64,000 nt of DNA from Proteles cristata cristata (GCA_017311185.1 JAESUZ010003105.1:434001-498000), one strand, 5' to 3'; positions 1 to 10,163 are shown, numbered from the stretch's first letter. Made by a program: numbers and translations. Notes: a model not told the origin generated them from the letters alone.

Positions 1-1101
1 CCCTCTGTACACGTTGGCCTCAGAGGGAGTATGATTTCAGAGACTTGGATCTGCCTTTAGCTCACTCAGTCTCAGTTCCCATGGACATTCCAAAATGTAG
101 ATGTCCCTGTGCATCTATAGGCGAAAAAAGCACATTTTCCCTATAGCTGCCCCCTAGACCATTGACTTCATCAAGCACTGCTATAGCATCACCCAGCATT
201 AGGTGATTTGGGGGCTTTCAGAAGTGTTTCTCATTTTTCACAATTTTTGCTCTACACACTGACTGTGGAACCTGACTCCACTTTGTGATATTTCCAAAAA
301 CTCTTTGATAACCATGTTAACTAAGACAGTGAGACCATATGGGATATATGAGTTCACTTATACAGGTAAAAAGGAAAATAGATGGTTTTTTCCAAGGGTT
401 GCCAATAATTTTAATTCTTTCACATGAAGATAGTCTATACATTTACCACACAGGGCACTCAAAACTTGGAGCACTATCCTAGACTACCTATAAAATCTAG
501 AAAATCAGGCATGACCCACTACCCCGCCCATGACATTAAGTGTATTGCTTCTTCCCTGTTGGTGGTATGTCTTATCTGTACATTCATGAAAACACAAAAG
601 GACCTTGAAATATATAAAGCATATTCGTCTGATTCAAGGAGAACTAGATGGTTTGGGGGTGGAGGAGAGGAGCTAAGCGGTGCTCCCCACTGACAGGAGG
701 GCCAGCAATCCAAGATTGATCTGTAGTTCTCTGGTTTGCGCCTGTACACCTGTGTTTGACAGATAAGACAACCAGATAGACCCATACTTCTACTGTGTAC
801 ATTTAAACCCCAACTCTGGGGACTATGAGGGACCTTTGTTTTTAAATTTTCTTTTTAATGTTTATTTATTTTTGAGAGACAGAGACAGAGCACAAGCAAA
901 GGCGGGACAGAGAGAGGTAGACACAGAATCCGAAGCAGGCTCCAGGCTCCAAGCTGTCACCACAGAGCCCAATGAGGGGTTCGAACTCAAAAACCACAAG
1001 ATCATGACCTGAGCCCAAGTCAGATGCTTAACTGACTGAGCCACCAGGCACCCTGGGACCTGTGTGTTTTTAAATATTAACCTGTCACTCTTAATCTCTA
1101 G
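1..1101 (+). other. MCCC1: MCCC1 intron (3' part)
   Basis: This stretch has no coding match. The exon expected before the biotin exon (its product as recalled ends near APMTGTIEK) is not seen in 1-1101, so the window starts inside an intron. It contains the antisense CanSINE at 839-1054 and no other recognised element. Confidence 0.7.
839..1054 (-). repeat. CanSINE (felid SINEC_Fc-type)
   Basis: T-rich end with TTTATTTATTTTTGAGAGA, GA-rich middle, and head complement GAGCCACCAGGCACCC. It is flanked by an imperfect target duplication, GGACCTTTG (830-838) and GGACCTGTG (1056-1064). It lies within the MCCC1 intron. Confidence 0.9.
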
Positions 1102-1173
1102 GTATTTGTAAAAGTTGGAGACAAAGTAAAAGCTGGAGATACTCTAATGGTTATGATTGCCATGAAAATGGAG
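1102..1173 (+). CDS. MCCC1: MCCC1 penultimate coding exon (biotin attachment site)
   Basis: The exon is 72 nt, 24 codons, phase 0 at both ends. The acceptor is TCTCTAG at 1095-1101 and the donor is GTAATG from 1174. It encodes the hairpin [12 protein letters not shown], then MVMIAMKME. The lysine at codon 1165-1167 (AMKM) is the one that becomes biotinylated in this family. The intron falls directly after the E that follows AMKM. Confidence 0.94.
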
Positions 1174-2079
1174 GTAATGAAGTCACAAGTTCACTTGCCA
1201 ATTAAACTTTGGGAACTATCAGACCTAATTGTCCTTTTGCCTTATTTTGTTAATACCATTTTAAATATTAAGAGCCATGGATTTATGAAGCATTAGCTGC
1301 AGGAAACAAAACAAAAACCATCCTCTCTTAAATATATTTTCATTTTCATTTTGTGAAACTACACCTGTCAATTCTGATGCTGAAACCAAAGAAATTGTCA
1401 CTAGCTTAAATTCAGGTGGTCAGCCTGTTGACTGTTAACTATTGGTATTTTCTAAGGCCAAACTTAGGATGCCAAGCATCAGTGTCAAAGTGAAAACCTC
1501 AATCAAACTAGTTACCTATTTAGGTTTTTAGAAATTGTAGGCCAGTAGTTCTCAGCCTGACCACATGTTACAATCCCCCAAAGGGGAGAGCTTTGAAAAA
1601 CTAATTCCCCAGACTGGTTGAACTGGGATCTCTTAGAGTGGGGCCCAAGGATCTGTAGTTTTTAACAGCTTCCCAAGTGAGACTCTATTGTGAAGCATGT
1701 TGAGCATTATCAGTTAGACTAGAGCTTCCCAGTTAGCAACCTTGAATGTGTTACAGGCATGTCAAAGTAGTGACTCCTCACAGCCGCAAAGCACACCATA
1801 AAAATGTTATTTTCTCTGAGTGCCATGCTATAAAAAAGCTTGAAAGACCTCAAAACAGTTGGCTTTATTTTTCACTTTTCATCTCGTGCCTTACTATGTG
1901 CTCAGCCTTCATTAGCATTATAGCCATGGTCGTGTCTTGTGTCTCTGCAGCTTACCATAAAGGCCCCAAAGGATGGCATGATCAAGAAAGTGTTCTACAA
2001 AGAAGGTTCTCAGGCCAACAGACACACTCCTTTAATCGAATTTGAGGAAGAGAAATCTGACGAAAGAGATGCAGAATAA
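1102..2079 (+). CDS. MCCC1: MCCC1, 3' end (last two coding exons): methylcrotonyl-CoA carboxylase biotin-carrier subunit
   Basis: Two exons (1102-1173 and 1951-2079) join in frame to encode the C-terminal 66 residues of the alpha subunit of mitochondrial 3-methylcrotonyl-CoA carboxylase. This enzyme carries out the biotin- and ATP-dependent carboxylation of 3-methylcrotonyl-CoA in leucine breakdown, in the mitochondrial matrix. The first exon holds the biotinyl-lysine motif AMKM; the second holds the end of the biotin-carboxyl-carrier fold and the acidic tail ending [12 protein letters not shown]. The match to the human C-terminus as recalled is close ([24 protein letters not shown]). The biotin-carboxylase domain and the earlier exons are upstream of the window. 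Splice sites are canonical and there is no frame damage, so this is the live gene and not a retrocopy. DCUN1D1 follows on the same strand. Confidence 0.95.
1174..1950 (+). other. MCCC1: MCCC1 last intron
   Basis: A 777-nt intron between the two MCCC1 exons with GT...AG ends. It contains an old MER5-like DNA transposon relic (about 1540-1735) and no SINE. Confidence 0.85.
1540..1735 (+). mobile_element. MER5-like hAT DNA transposon relic
   Basis: Resembles the recalled MER5A-type consensus: CAGTAGTTCTCAGCCTG at the start, AGTGGGGCCCAAGGATCTG and AACAGCTTCCCAAGTGA later. It is diverged and non-coding. Confidence 0.5.
1951..2079 (+). CDS. MCCC1: MCCC1 terminal coding exon
   Basis: The acceptor is CTCTGCAG ending at 1950. 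There are 42 codons followed by TAA at 2077-2079. It begins LTIKAPKDG and ends EKSDERDAE. The first residue is Leu (CTT), whereas the human protein as recalled has His (CAT) there. The remaining residues align without gaps to the recalled human sequence. Confidence 0.94.
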   Translation, partial: LTIKAPKDGMIKKVFYKEGSQANRHTPLIEFEEEKSDERDAE

Positions 2080-2295
2080 ACATCAAAGAAATAACCAACT
2101 AAGCAGTATCTTAAATATAGTATCTCTGCACCAAAAAAAGAAAGTGCCTTCCTGCTTTCCTTGGAGTCTAACAAAGAGCAGTTTTACTAAATGATTGTAC
2201 AATTAGGCTAATATTTGAGAATCATGTACTTGGGTCACAAACACAATAAATTATCTCAAAATATTTCATACTAATAAATTGAATTATACTTTTTT
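2080..2295 (+). other. MCCC1: MCCC1 3' untranslated region (end approximate)
   Basis: Non-coding sequence after the MCCC1 stop. AATAAA hexamers lie at 2075-2080 (overlapping the stop codon), 2245-2250 and 2273-2278. The last two are the likely poly(A) signals, giving a 3' UTR of roughly 200 nt. The exact cleavage site cannot be read from sequence. Confidence 0.6.
2245..2278 (+). terminator. MCCC1: MCCC1 candidate poly(A) signals
   Basis: Two AATAAA hexamers (2245-2250 and 2273-2278) stand in AT-rich sequence about 170-200 nt after the stop, followed by a T-rich stretch at 2289-2297 that could serve as the downstream element. Confidence 0.55.
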
Positions 2296-2490
2296 ATTGG
2301 AAGCTAATATAGTTTGTTTCTGCTTCAATTTTATACACTGTAATGTCTTTTAGGAAGGCAGTGGCAACTTGATCAAAAGAATGATTGGAAGAGAAAAGGT
2401 TGTTTAATTATTTCCCATTTACATTCATGATGAAAATGGACATATTTCAGAGACAGATGGCAGTTTGAAAATATTTGAAAGTAATATTTC

Positions 2491-2602
2491 TGGGGTACCT
2501 GGCTGGCTGGCTCAGTTGAAGGAGCATGCAACTCTTGATCTCAAGGTTGTGAGTTCAAGCCCCATGCTGGTCGTAGAGATTACTTAAATAAATAAAACCT
2601 AA
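2491..2602 (+). repeat. Short carnivore tRNA-type SINE (oldest layer of a nest)
   Basis: Starts GGGGTACCTGGCTGGCTGGC, then CTCTTGATCTCAAGGTTGTG and a short tail AGAGATTACTTAAATAAATAAA. This is the short SINE type that lacks the CT-rich arm. A later SINE entered its A-rich tail: the tail sequence at 2586-2602 is duplicated at 3040-3056 with one mismatch. Confidence 0.75.
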
Positions 2603-3039
2603 GGGGCACCTGGGTGGCATAGTCAGTTAAGCATCTGACTTTTTAATAAATTTTTTTTCAATGTTTACTTACTTTTGAGAGAGAGAGACAGTGTGAGCAG
2701 GAGAGGGGCAGAGAGAAAGGGAGATAGAATCTGAAGCAGGTTCCAGGCTCTGAGCTCTCAGCACAGAGCCTGATGCAGGGCTTGAACTCATGAACCGAGA
2801 GATCATGACCTGAGCTGAAGTCAGACGCTTAACCAACTGAGCCACCCAGGTGCCCCAATTAAACGTCTGACTCTTGATATCGGCTCAGGTCATAATCTCA
2901 TGGTTTGTGGGTTCGAGCCCCATGTTGGGCTCTGCATTGGTGGCATGGAGTCTGCTTGGGATTGTGTCTCTTCTCTACCCTTACCTGGCTTGTGTGCGCT
3001 TGCTTTCTCTCTCAAAATAAATAAACTTAAAAAATTTTT
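2603..3039 (+). repeat. CanSINE split by a later antisense CanSINE (middle layer)
   Basis: The plus-strand head GGGGCACCTGGGTGGC is at 2603-2618. The element is broken at 2640 and continues at 2859-3039 with CATGGTTTGTGGGTTCGAG, the CT-rich arm and CTCAAAATAAATAAAC. It is flanked by the 17-nt duplication 2586-2602 and 3040-3056. Confidence 0.88.
2641..2858 (-). repeat. CanSINE inserted in another CanSINE (youngest layer)
   Basis: Antisense element with TTGAGAGAGAGAGACAG and a closing GAGCCACCCAGGTGCCCC. Its target duplication is TTAAGCATCTGACT (2627-2640) and TTAAACGTCTGACT (2859-2872), two mismatches in 14, which is part of the host SINE head. Confidence 0.9.
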
Positions 3040-3201
3040 AAATAAATAAAGCCTAAAAAAAGTTATGTGGGAAAACATCAAATCCAAAATTAATCTATCT
3101 CCTGGCTGCCAAGAAAACAATTCCATTGTCAAGAGAGTGGTGAGGAAGTCCCAAATCCTAAAATTGGAAATGCTGAGTTCTCAAATCTGATTAGTTTTTC
3201 C

Positions 3202-3251
3202 AACAAGGCAGCATGAAACAAGGCACCCATTTTAACAAGGCAGCATGAAAC
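3202..3251. repeat. Short tandem duplication, 32-bp period
   Basis: The 18-mer AACAAGGCAGCATGAAAC occurs exactly at 3202-3219 and again at 3234-3251, separated by 14 nt. This is a local duplication, not a known repeat. Confidence 0.85.
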
Positions 3252-3649
3252 TCAATATCCTAAGATGTGTGCAGGGTTGAAGACCAATGTCAAGTGATTA
3301 GTGCAGAAAATAGGTATTTTAGGGGCTGGGGTGAGAGAGCTCTGTGGGTAGGTGTAATTGGGCAGACTTCATAGAAGAAGGAAAAACCAGAGCAGTTGTG
3401 TGGAGGGGAACTGGTAGACTAGAAATGAAGAAGCAAGGCCTCACTATTGAACGTGAGCAAGGTACATTACACATCCAAAAACAGATCTGCCCAACTGGAA
3501 TGGGATATCCTCGGGGGCCATATGACAAAATGTGTGACATTAAGGTTGGGGCCAGACTAACTGGCATGGCAGAGTAGGTGTGGATTTTCTCTTGCAAGGG
3601 GCAGTTTTAGGAGTTATTTTGAGTTATATGAGTTATTTTTTAACAGGGA
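3252..3649. other. Intergenic sequence, nothing recognised
   Basis: No gene or repeat that I recognise. Overlapping short frames exist on both strands (77-92 codons), but none resembles a protein. Confidence 0.5.
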
Positions 3650-4110
3650 AAATTTGATTTGGAGAAAATTTGGCTAGTAGAGCCCCTTTGAGAAACTTTG
3701 ACATTATTTCACAAGGTTGAACATCTGCATACCCTATGACCTAACTCTAGAAGTGCACAAATGCACTTGTGCACCAAGAATGTTCACAGCCACGTTACCC
3801 ATAACACTGGAAACAATCCCGGCTGGTTGGCAGGAAAAGGGGTAAGCAACTCTGGTATGACACACAGTGGAATACTATGTAACAAAATAAACAGGGTAAG
3901 AACATCAACAGGGATGAATCTTGGAATCATGAAGTTTAACATAGAGTATTTAAAGTATTAGGTATTGGTCCAGGGGTTGAGACAGGTGAGGCATATAGAG
4001 GTAAATGCGAGCAACTGCTAGTGTTCTCGTAAGGCTGATGGTTATATTTATCATACAATTATGTTTCATATCTAACATGTTATGTATACACTTCTTATAA
4101 TTCAAATATT
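3650..4110 (+). mobile_element. L1 relic (ORF2 3' end plus 3' UTR), sense
   Basis: Diverged L1 3' region: CATACCCTATGACCTAACTC, GAATGTTCACAGCCACGTTA, CTGGAAACAATCC and GTGGAATACTATGTAAC follow the recalled order of the ORF2 C-terminal coding strand, then an AT-rich 3' UTR. Many stops; no function. Confidence 0.7.
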
Positions 4111-4319
4111 TTAAACTTTTTTTTACATTTATTTTTGAGAGACAGAGACAGAGCACTAGTGGGGGAGGGGCAGAAAGAGAAGGAGACACAGAATCTGAAG
4201 CAGGCCCCAGGCTCCGAGCGGTCAGCACAGAGCTGGATGCGGGGCTTGAACTCACACACTGTGAGATCATGACCTGAGCCAAAGTCGGATGCTTAACCAA
4301 CTGAGCCACCCAGGCTCCT
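4111..4319 (-). repeat. CanSINE
   Basis: ACATTTATTTTTGAGAGAC tail and closing TGAGCCACCCAGGCTCCTC. The flanks TCAAATATTTT and TCAAATAGTATT look like a diverged target duplication. Confidence 0.88.
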
Positions 4320-4471
4320 CTCAAATAGTATTTGTTTTAATTTCATCTGGCAGCAATATGCGAGTGGATGGAGGAGGAGAAGATTAGTCTGGAAAACCAG
4401 TTGGGAAGAAGTTCCTGCAGGTATTTAGGCATGAGGAATAAAGGAGAAGGCCATCTCAACCAGACCCCCCC

Positions 4472-4688
4472 TTTTTAAAAAATTTTTTTAATGTTTACTT
4501 ATTTTTGAGACAGAGAGAGACAGAGCATGCACAGGAGAGGGGCAGAGAGAGAGGAAGACACAGAATCCAAAGCAGGCGCTAGGCTCTGAGCTGTCAGCAC
4601 AGAGCCCGACGTGGGGCTCGAACCCACGAATCATGAGATGACCTGAGCTGAAGTCGGAGGCTTAGCCAACTGAAGCACCCAGGTGCCC
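4472..4688 (-). repeat. CanSINE
   Basis: TTTTTTTAATGTTTACTTAT at the tail, GAGAGGGGCAGAGAGAGAGG middle, closing GAAGCACCCAGGTGCCC. Confidence 0.88.
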
Positions 4689-4689
4689 A

Positions 4690-5094
4690 TCAACTGGCGC
4701 TTTTTGAAAACTATATTTTTTTGCAGCAGAGGCTTTGCCTCTATCCAAACAAAATTCTAAAAGGAAAAGCAAAGGTGCTCTGGTGGAAATTTTGGGTTGC
4801 TATTTGCCCCCTTTCATCCATTTCAGTGGAACAAGATCGAGCTCTCAACTTCCCCATTACTTCACTGTATTGTCAGAAGTAAGAATGTTCATGGAAGGGA
4901 TTCAAAGCCAGTTTAACCTACATACTGGTGGAATTCTTGGAGATCATTGCCAACTGCGGTGCTATGTAGACAGAGTTCCTCTGCACATGACTGCCTCTGT
5001 TCCTCCTAAAGACAGAGCATGTGCCATATATGCCAGGGCCTCTGGAAACTAAGATGGTAAGAAATGTTTTGTTTTTTTTTAACCCCTGCCCTAG
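4690..5094. other. Intergenic sequence, nothing recognised
   Basis: A 105-codon open frame (4735-5052, plus) runs here but resembles no family I know and has no exon-like boundaries. No repeat recognised. Confidence 0.45.
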
Positions 5095-5580
5095 TTAGTG
5101 GGAAACAGGATCCAGCTGTGTAGAAGAATGTACTATAATTGATAATAGGATATACCTGTGTGCTAGGTGCCACGGGGGCCAGGTGAGTGGCGTCATAAAT
5201 TCTACTTGGAGTTGGGAAGCTGAGGGAGAGGCAGTGACATCTGAACGGGGCTTTGGACTACGGCCATTTGCCAGCGGAGAAAGAAGGTAAGATAAGGCCA
5301 TTGCAGGGAGAGGGACTAGCAAGGGCTAAGAATAACAGTAAGGCGTGCAAATGCACACAGTGTTCAGGACACAGAGCGATCCGGCTTGGGCTGGAGCACA
5401 GGGGCACGGCAGCCAGGGGCCGGGGAAGTGGCTGCCCGGCAGGGAATGGGCTTGCTTTATTCTGGAGGTAGCTGGGAGCCCTGGAGATCTTCAAAGCCAT
5501 TTCTGTCTACAGTCTGAAGCACAGATTGGAGAGAGGAGAGAGACTAGAGACAGGGAGTCCAAATGAGGCACCTGAGCTGA
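5095..5580 (-). mobile_element. L2-like LINE relic, antisense
   Basis: Purine-rich plus-strand text follows the recalled antisense of an ancient LINE (L2): GTGAGTGGCGTCATAAATTC, GCAGTGACATCTGAACGGGG, GCTGGAGCACAGGGGC, CAGGGGCCGG. Diverged; family name tentative. Confidence 0.45.
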
Positions 5581-5889
5581 ACAGACCAGGTGGGGAAGGC
5601 AGAGCTTGGTGCACATCTCCAGGACTTAAGAGTAGCTTTTCTTTTGGATAACTTCCATTTGTAAGCCTGGGTCAAAACCGGAGTTGAATGATTGGACGAG
5701 AGCAGTTTGCTACCTTATCTCCGACAATAGCATTCTGGATGCATTGTGTTCAGGTCTAGGATAACACTAGAATCAACAAAAGTTAAGAGCCCTCATGGCT
5801 GCTTTTGAATCACTGGGGAAGCCACAGAGCATTGTAGTCCAAACAGCCGTGGAAGTTAAAATTCTTGCACTCAGACCCTCCTCTCGCCA

Positions 5890-6060
5890 CTCGCTGTAGT
5901 GTCTCTGGCAAAGTAATGTACACTCTCTGAGCTTCATCTGTCAATGCGGGTGGCAGCGCTACCGCACCATGTTGTTTTGGGGATTAAATGAGAAAATGTA
6001 GAGGTCATCTTCAGCACTGTGCCTAGAACATCATCTACATGCAGCTGATAGTATTCATGT
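5890..6060 (+). repeat. MIR SINE relic
   Basis: ACTCTCTGAGCTTCATCTGT, then GGGGATTAAATGAGAAAATG and CAGCACTGTGCCTAGAAC match the recalled MIR order. Confidence 0.7.
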
Positions 6061-7859
6061 TTAACTGTTGTTACTGCTCCAGAGCAATTAAGGAACTGCT
6101 CTAAATCCAAGTCAGCTGCTTATCCTTGGGAGCAAAATTCCCAGGTCCTGGGATGGTGAAAACCCCTACCCAGACATGCATCACTCTAAGCCTTCCCTTC
6201 ACTCCCTCCTCCGGCTCTAGCCTGCTCTAGTGTCACCCAGGTATGTGTCAACCGCAGGCTGACTGTGGTGCCACTGGGGAAACCTCTGTGGTCCCCTCCC
6301 TTTGTGGCAGTGGGCGGCCAGGCTGGCATGTCCTAGAGACCACGTGCTAATAGGACAGCCGCACACCCAGAAGCAGCCGGTTCTGTGCACGAAGGACCGA
6401 CTGGACTAGCTCCATCTTTTACATCCATTGTCACACGTGTGTGTAGATGACGCTGGAGGAGAAACCTTCATTGTCTGGTTTCAGCCTCCTTGTGAGTGCA
6501 TGTCACCACTTCCGTGGGGCGGTCGAGTAGGGAGGTCTCTTCCTTGGCTGAACTCACTCTTTTTCCTCTCCAGCTGGCTTCTCTTCTCACCCTTGCATGC
6601 TTGCTGTTCTTAACCTTCAAATAGTTCTCTTAGGAATATTAGAAGTTGAAATGTGCATCTAGGTTCTGTATACATGTGACACTTGTGGTTAAAATATTTA
6701 CAGTGTTAATAGTAATACCTTGCATTTCTGTTGCACCTCTAATCAGGGAATCTCCAAAAGCACTCCTAGATAGTCACACCAAGCTTCAAGACACCCAGGA
6801 AGAGGAAAATGGGGTTTTAAACTGGTGAGAGGGGAGGAGATGGGTGTTCCCAAATGCTTTGCTCCAAGCCCAGAGCAGGGAGCCTTGGGTCATTAGTGCC
6901 TTCCTGCTAATGACACACTGCTCCCTGAGGGCTGGCCCTAGGGAGCTGCAGCTTAGGGTAGCGGTTCTACTCCACCAGACTCTAAGTATAGGGCATCCCA
7001 GGAGGCTCAGCCTACGCTCCATGGCTCTCAAAGTCGCAGGCTGGGTGGGAGCAGTCTTGCCTATCTATCTGCCCCCAACCCCTGTGAATAACCCTAGGTT
7101 CCTTCTAGATCAGGGGGTGCCTGGATCGTTAGCAGCTCATAGCTGATACCAATGATTACCCTGCCGCCCTCACATTTGTCCCCCACATGCTGGATCATGG
7201 GAGTCAGAATGCCCTGTGCCTCTAACTGGCTCAGACTCCTGCAGCGAGCTGCAAGTGCAGTGTGAGCACTCACTCCTTAAGCCTCCAAGCCACAGCCCTG
7301 ATGTTAACTCCCTCCCTCCTAAGATGGCTAAAATCATTCTTTGTACATACCACCCCTCATTAACTTTGTGCTAAACCCTTTGTTTTGATTAGATATAATT
7401 CTCCCTCCAAATCCACCACCCCCTCCCCAAAAACAAAGCAAAAGAAAAATCACTAAGAACAGCAACAAAAGATTGCTTCAAAAGGGGACTTCTCTCTCTT
7501 CTGAGTCACCGTTCCTCCTTTACCATTGCTACCTATGTCATTAAGGCATTATGGTTTATCTCCCATTACTGAAAGCAGGTGTCATGTTAATCACAGTGCA
7601 GACTGGCAACCCACCTACATTTGTTCTTTTGACCATTTGGACCCACTTAGAGCTTCCATTTTTGATGTGCCATTCTAAGTAGTCTGCCCCATCCACAATG
7701 TAACACTTGCCCTCAACCTCCCTTACTCCTCTTTAGGCCAGACCCATCACACACCTTAACCCTGGAGCCATTCCGCATTTATACGGTACATCAAACAATT
7801 ACTGAAGATCTATATGCAAGACAGGTCGTAGGTCTTTAGTTCTTTGGCCATGTAAGTGC
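6061..7859. other. Intergenic, no gene or clear repeat
   Basis: Single-copy-looking sequence of mixed composition. Several 60-100 codon frames occur on both strands without similarity, splice context or codon-like regularity. Confidence 0.5.
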
Positions 7860-8300
7860 CATTAGTCTCTTCTCAGAGAAGTAGTAATGTTTGAATAGGT
7901 AATACATGCCCATGGTTCAAAATCTAAAAAATGTATTTTAAAAGGTATGTGGTGAAAATCTTTCTATCCACAGCCCCCTCAACCCTGGCAAAATTTAGCT
8001 GCTATTATTTGTTGTGGATTCGTCCAGTGTTTCTTCATGTGCTTGAAACCAAATACAATTCTATTGTCTACTTTCCTACCTTCTACAGTAAAGATCAAGC
8101 TCTGCACTTTGCATTTGTTATTTAACCATATGTCTTAGAGATGCTTCCATAACAATATATAGGGAGTTTCCTTATTCTGTTTCAGAGCTTCATGGTTTTC
8201 CATTTGTTCCATTTGTCCCACTAAATGGACATAACTTATTATGTCTGGTTGAATTTCAACATCGGTGAGGAATTTGATAATTTCCCAGATGAAACTGTGG
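7860..8300. mobile_element. Possible old LINE 3' fragment
   Basis: GGTAATACATGCCCATGGTTCAAA, then CCATATGTCTTAGAGATGCTTCCATA and AACAATATATAGGGAGTTTCC recall the AT-rich 3' portion of an old LINE. Family and orientation are uncertain. Confidence 0.35.
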
Positions 8301-8562
8301 GGCTGGGGGATAGATAGATGGGGGGCAGGCAACGTGGTCCAAATTTCAGAGATTTGTACTTTTGTACTTTACAAAATGACTTTGGACATCTCTGATATTT
8401 GGGAAAGCTTACTTAGCAGGCAGATTCAATGATAGTTTACGTCTTTTAATACAGAAGGGTAAAATTTTGCCCTTTTTGTGGACTATTGTGGAGACAGATT
8501 AAGAGAAAAGATATGATTCACCAAAGCCAATATTTCACCACAAAAACTAATTTGTTAATTAA

Positions 8563-8748
8563 TTTTTTCATGTTTATTTATTTTTGAGAGACCAAGAGTG
8601 TGAGCAGAGGAGGGGCAAACAGAGAGGGTGACACAGAATCCGAAGCAGGCTCCAGGCTCTGTGCTGGCAGTTCGAACCCACAAACAGAGATATCATGACC
8701 TGAGCTGATGCTGACAGCTTTTAAACTTACTGAGCCACCTAGGCACCC
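8563..8748 (-). repeat. CanSINE
   Basis: TCATGTTTATTTATTTTTGA, GGAGGGGCAAACAGAGAGG and closing GAGCCACCTAGGCACCCC. Flanks AACTAATTTGTTAATT and GGAATTAGTTAATTT suggest a diverged target duplication. Confidence 0.88.
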
Positions 8749-8778
8749 CAGGAATTAGTTAATTTAAAGACACTTTCC

Positions 8779-8998
8779 AGGGACACCTGGGTGACTCAGT
8801 CAGTTAAGCGTTTGACTCTTGATTTCGACTCAGGTCATGATAGAACGGTTTGTTTTTAGGCACTGCATTGGGCTCTGTGCTAACAGCATAGACCCTGCTT
8901 GGGATTCTTTCTCCCCTCCTCTCTCCCCCCCCTCTCTCCCCCCTCCCTCTCCCGCTTGTGTGTGCACACTCACACACATACAAACACACACATTGTAT
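8779..8998 (+). repeat. CanSINE with expanded CT/CA arm
   Basis: Head GGGACACCTGGGTGACTCAG and middle GCATTGGGCTCTGTGCTAAC, then a long CCTCTCTCCCCCC tract and a CACACACATACAAACACAC tail in place of the usual AAATAAATAAA. It stands 30 nt from the antisense SINE at 8563-8748, so the two can form an inverted pair. Confidence 0.82.
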
Positions 8999-8999
8999 A

Positions 9000-9116
9000 A
9001 TGACCGATGGTAGATATACTTGTGGTGAGCAGAGCATAACATATGAAGTTGTCCAATCACTATGCCATACACCTGAAGCTAATGCGTGTCAACTATACTT
9101 AAATTTTTTTTAAAAA
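9000..9116 (+). mobile_element. L1 3' end relic, sense
   Basis: GGTAGATATACTTGTGGTGAG, then CAATCACTATGCCATACACC and GTCAACTATACTTAAATTTT match the recalled 3' terminus of an L1 family, ending in a T/A-rich tail. Confidence 0.65.
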
Positions 9117-9947
9117 GGCAATTTTCTCATTAATTCTGCCTTAGATATTTTATTATATTTTTTGCATACTTTTATTTGCTAATGTAATTCTTTCAAAAAA
9201 TCTGACTTACTTGAATGTACAAAAAAAGTTAAACACTACACAGTAGAATCTACATAAGAAACCTACATAAGAATTCTACAAAAGAATTTGCCCCTTTGTC
9301 AATCACAATAACCTACACACATGCCCAGAAATTTGATTTTGTTTAAGTGGTTTGATCTCTTAGAGATCAAATAGATCTAAGAAGAGCATACAGAAAAATA
9401 TATCAACACCTTAATGATGAGTTCTTGATTCACAGTGAAAGATTACCTGGGAGTCAAATCAGAACACTCTGATTTGACTGGTGTGTTTCTCCTGGTGTGA
9501 AAAGCACAGGGAAGCCACGTTATAATGACAAGGGTTCTCAGTAGGCAGGGACCCAGATAAACGGAGTTTGGTGCATTGTATAGGATCTTACAATTTGATG
9601 CATCTGTCCCCACAAAAGGAATGCACACCAGTGGCTAAGGAGCCCCAATGGGTAAAATCATGCTTCCAGTTTTCTCTCCTGGGATTTCCTACTTTTGTGC
9701 ATTTCATTTGCTCACCCCCATTTTATTAACATGTTCTTTCTTTAGATTTATTAACATCACCACTCGCCTATTCATCCTAAGCTTTCCTAAGGATAGAAAT
9801 CACCTGGAGTACTTGACAAAAATAGATTTCTGAATAAAAATTTCTAAAAGAAAGACCAGGCATTCTGTGTATTTAACAAACACCCAGATGATTTTTCCCA
9901 GGAGGGTTTGCGACCAGTTCATTATGTCTCAAAATGTAATATTCTGG
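9117..9947. other. Intergenic, no gene seen
   Basis: AT-rich sequence without recognisable genes. A short direct repeat of TACATAAGAA occurs at about 9251-9273. Confidence 0.5.
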
Positions 9948-10153
9948 GACGCCTGGGTGGTTCAGTGGGTTGAGTGTCTGACTTCAGCTCAGTCTCAGGT
10001 CATGACCCCATGATCAGTGAGTTAGAGCCCTGCGTCAGGCTTGCTGCTGTCCGTACATAGCCCGCTTGGGGTTTTGGTTCCCCTGTCTCTCTGACCCTCC
10101 CTCTCATGTTCTCTCTCTCAAAAATAAGTAAAACATTAAAAAAAAAAAAAAAA
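9948..10153 (+). repeat. CanSINE
   Basis: Head GGGACGCCTGGGTGGTTCAG, CT-rich arm, then CTCAAAAATAAGTAAAACATT and a long A tail. Flanking copies AAAATGTAATATTCT (9931-9945) and TAAATGTAATGTTCC (about 10382-10396) bracket this SINE together with the next one. Confidence 0.9.
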
Positions 10154-10163
10154 GTACTGTTTA

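Noticed and set aside
862..1044. Recurrent small ORFs with AQSVKHLT- or WLSR-type translations (862-1044, 4062-4324, 10106-10363, 13054-13267, 19440-19751, 23821-24036, 41844-42107, 49664-49885)
   Set aside because: All are translations of CanSINE copies; the similarity among them comes from the SINE sequence, not from a protein family.
4735..5052. 105-codon plus-strand ORF
   Set aside because: No similarity I can name, no exon boundaries, and it begins right after a SINE. Could be a retrocopy fragment but there is no evidence for one.
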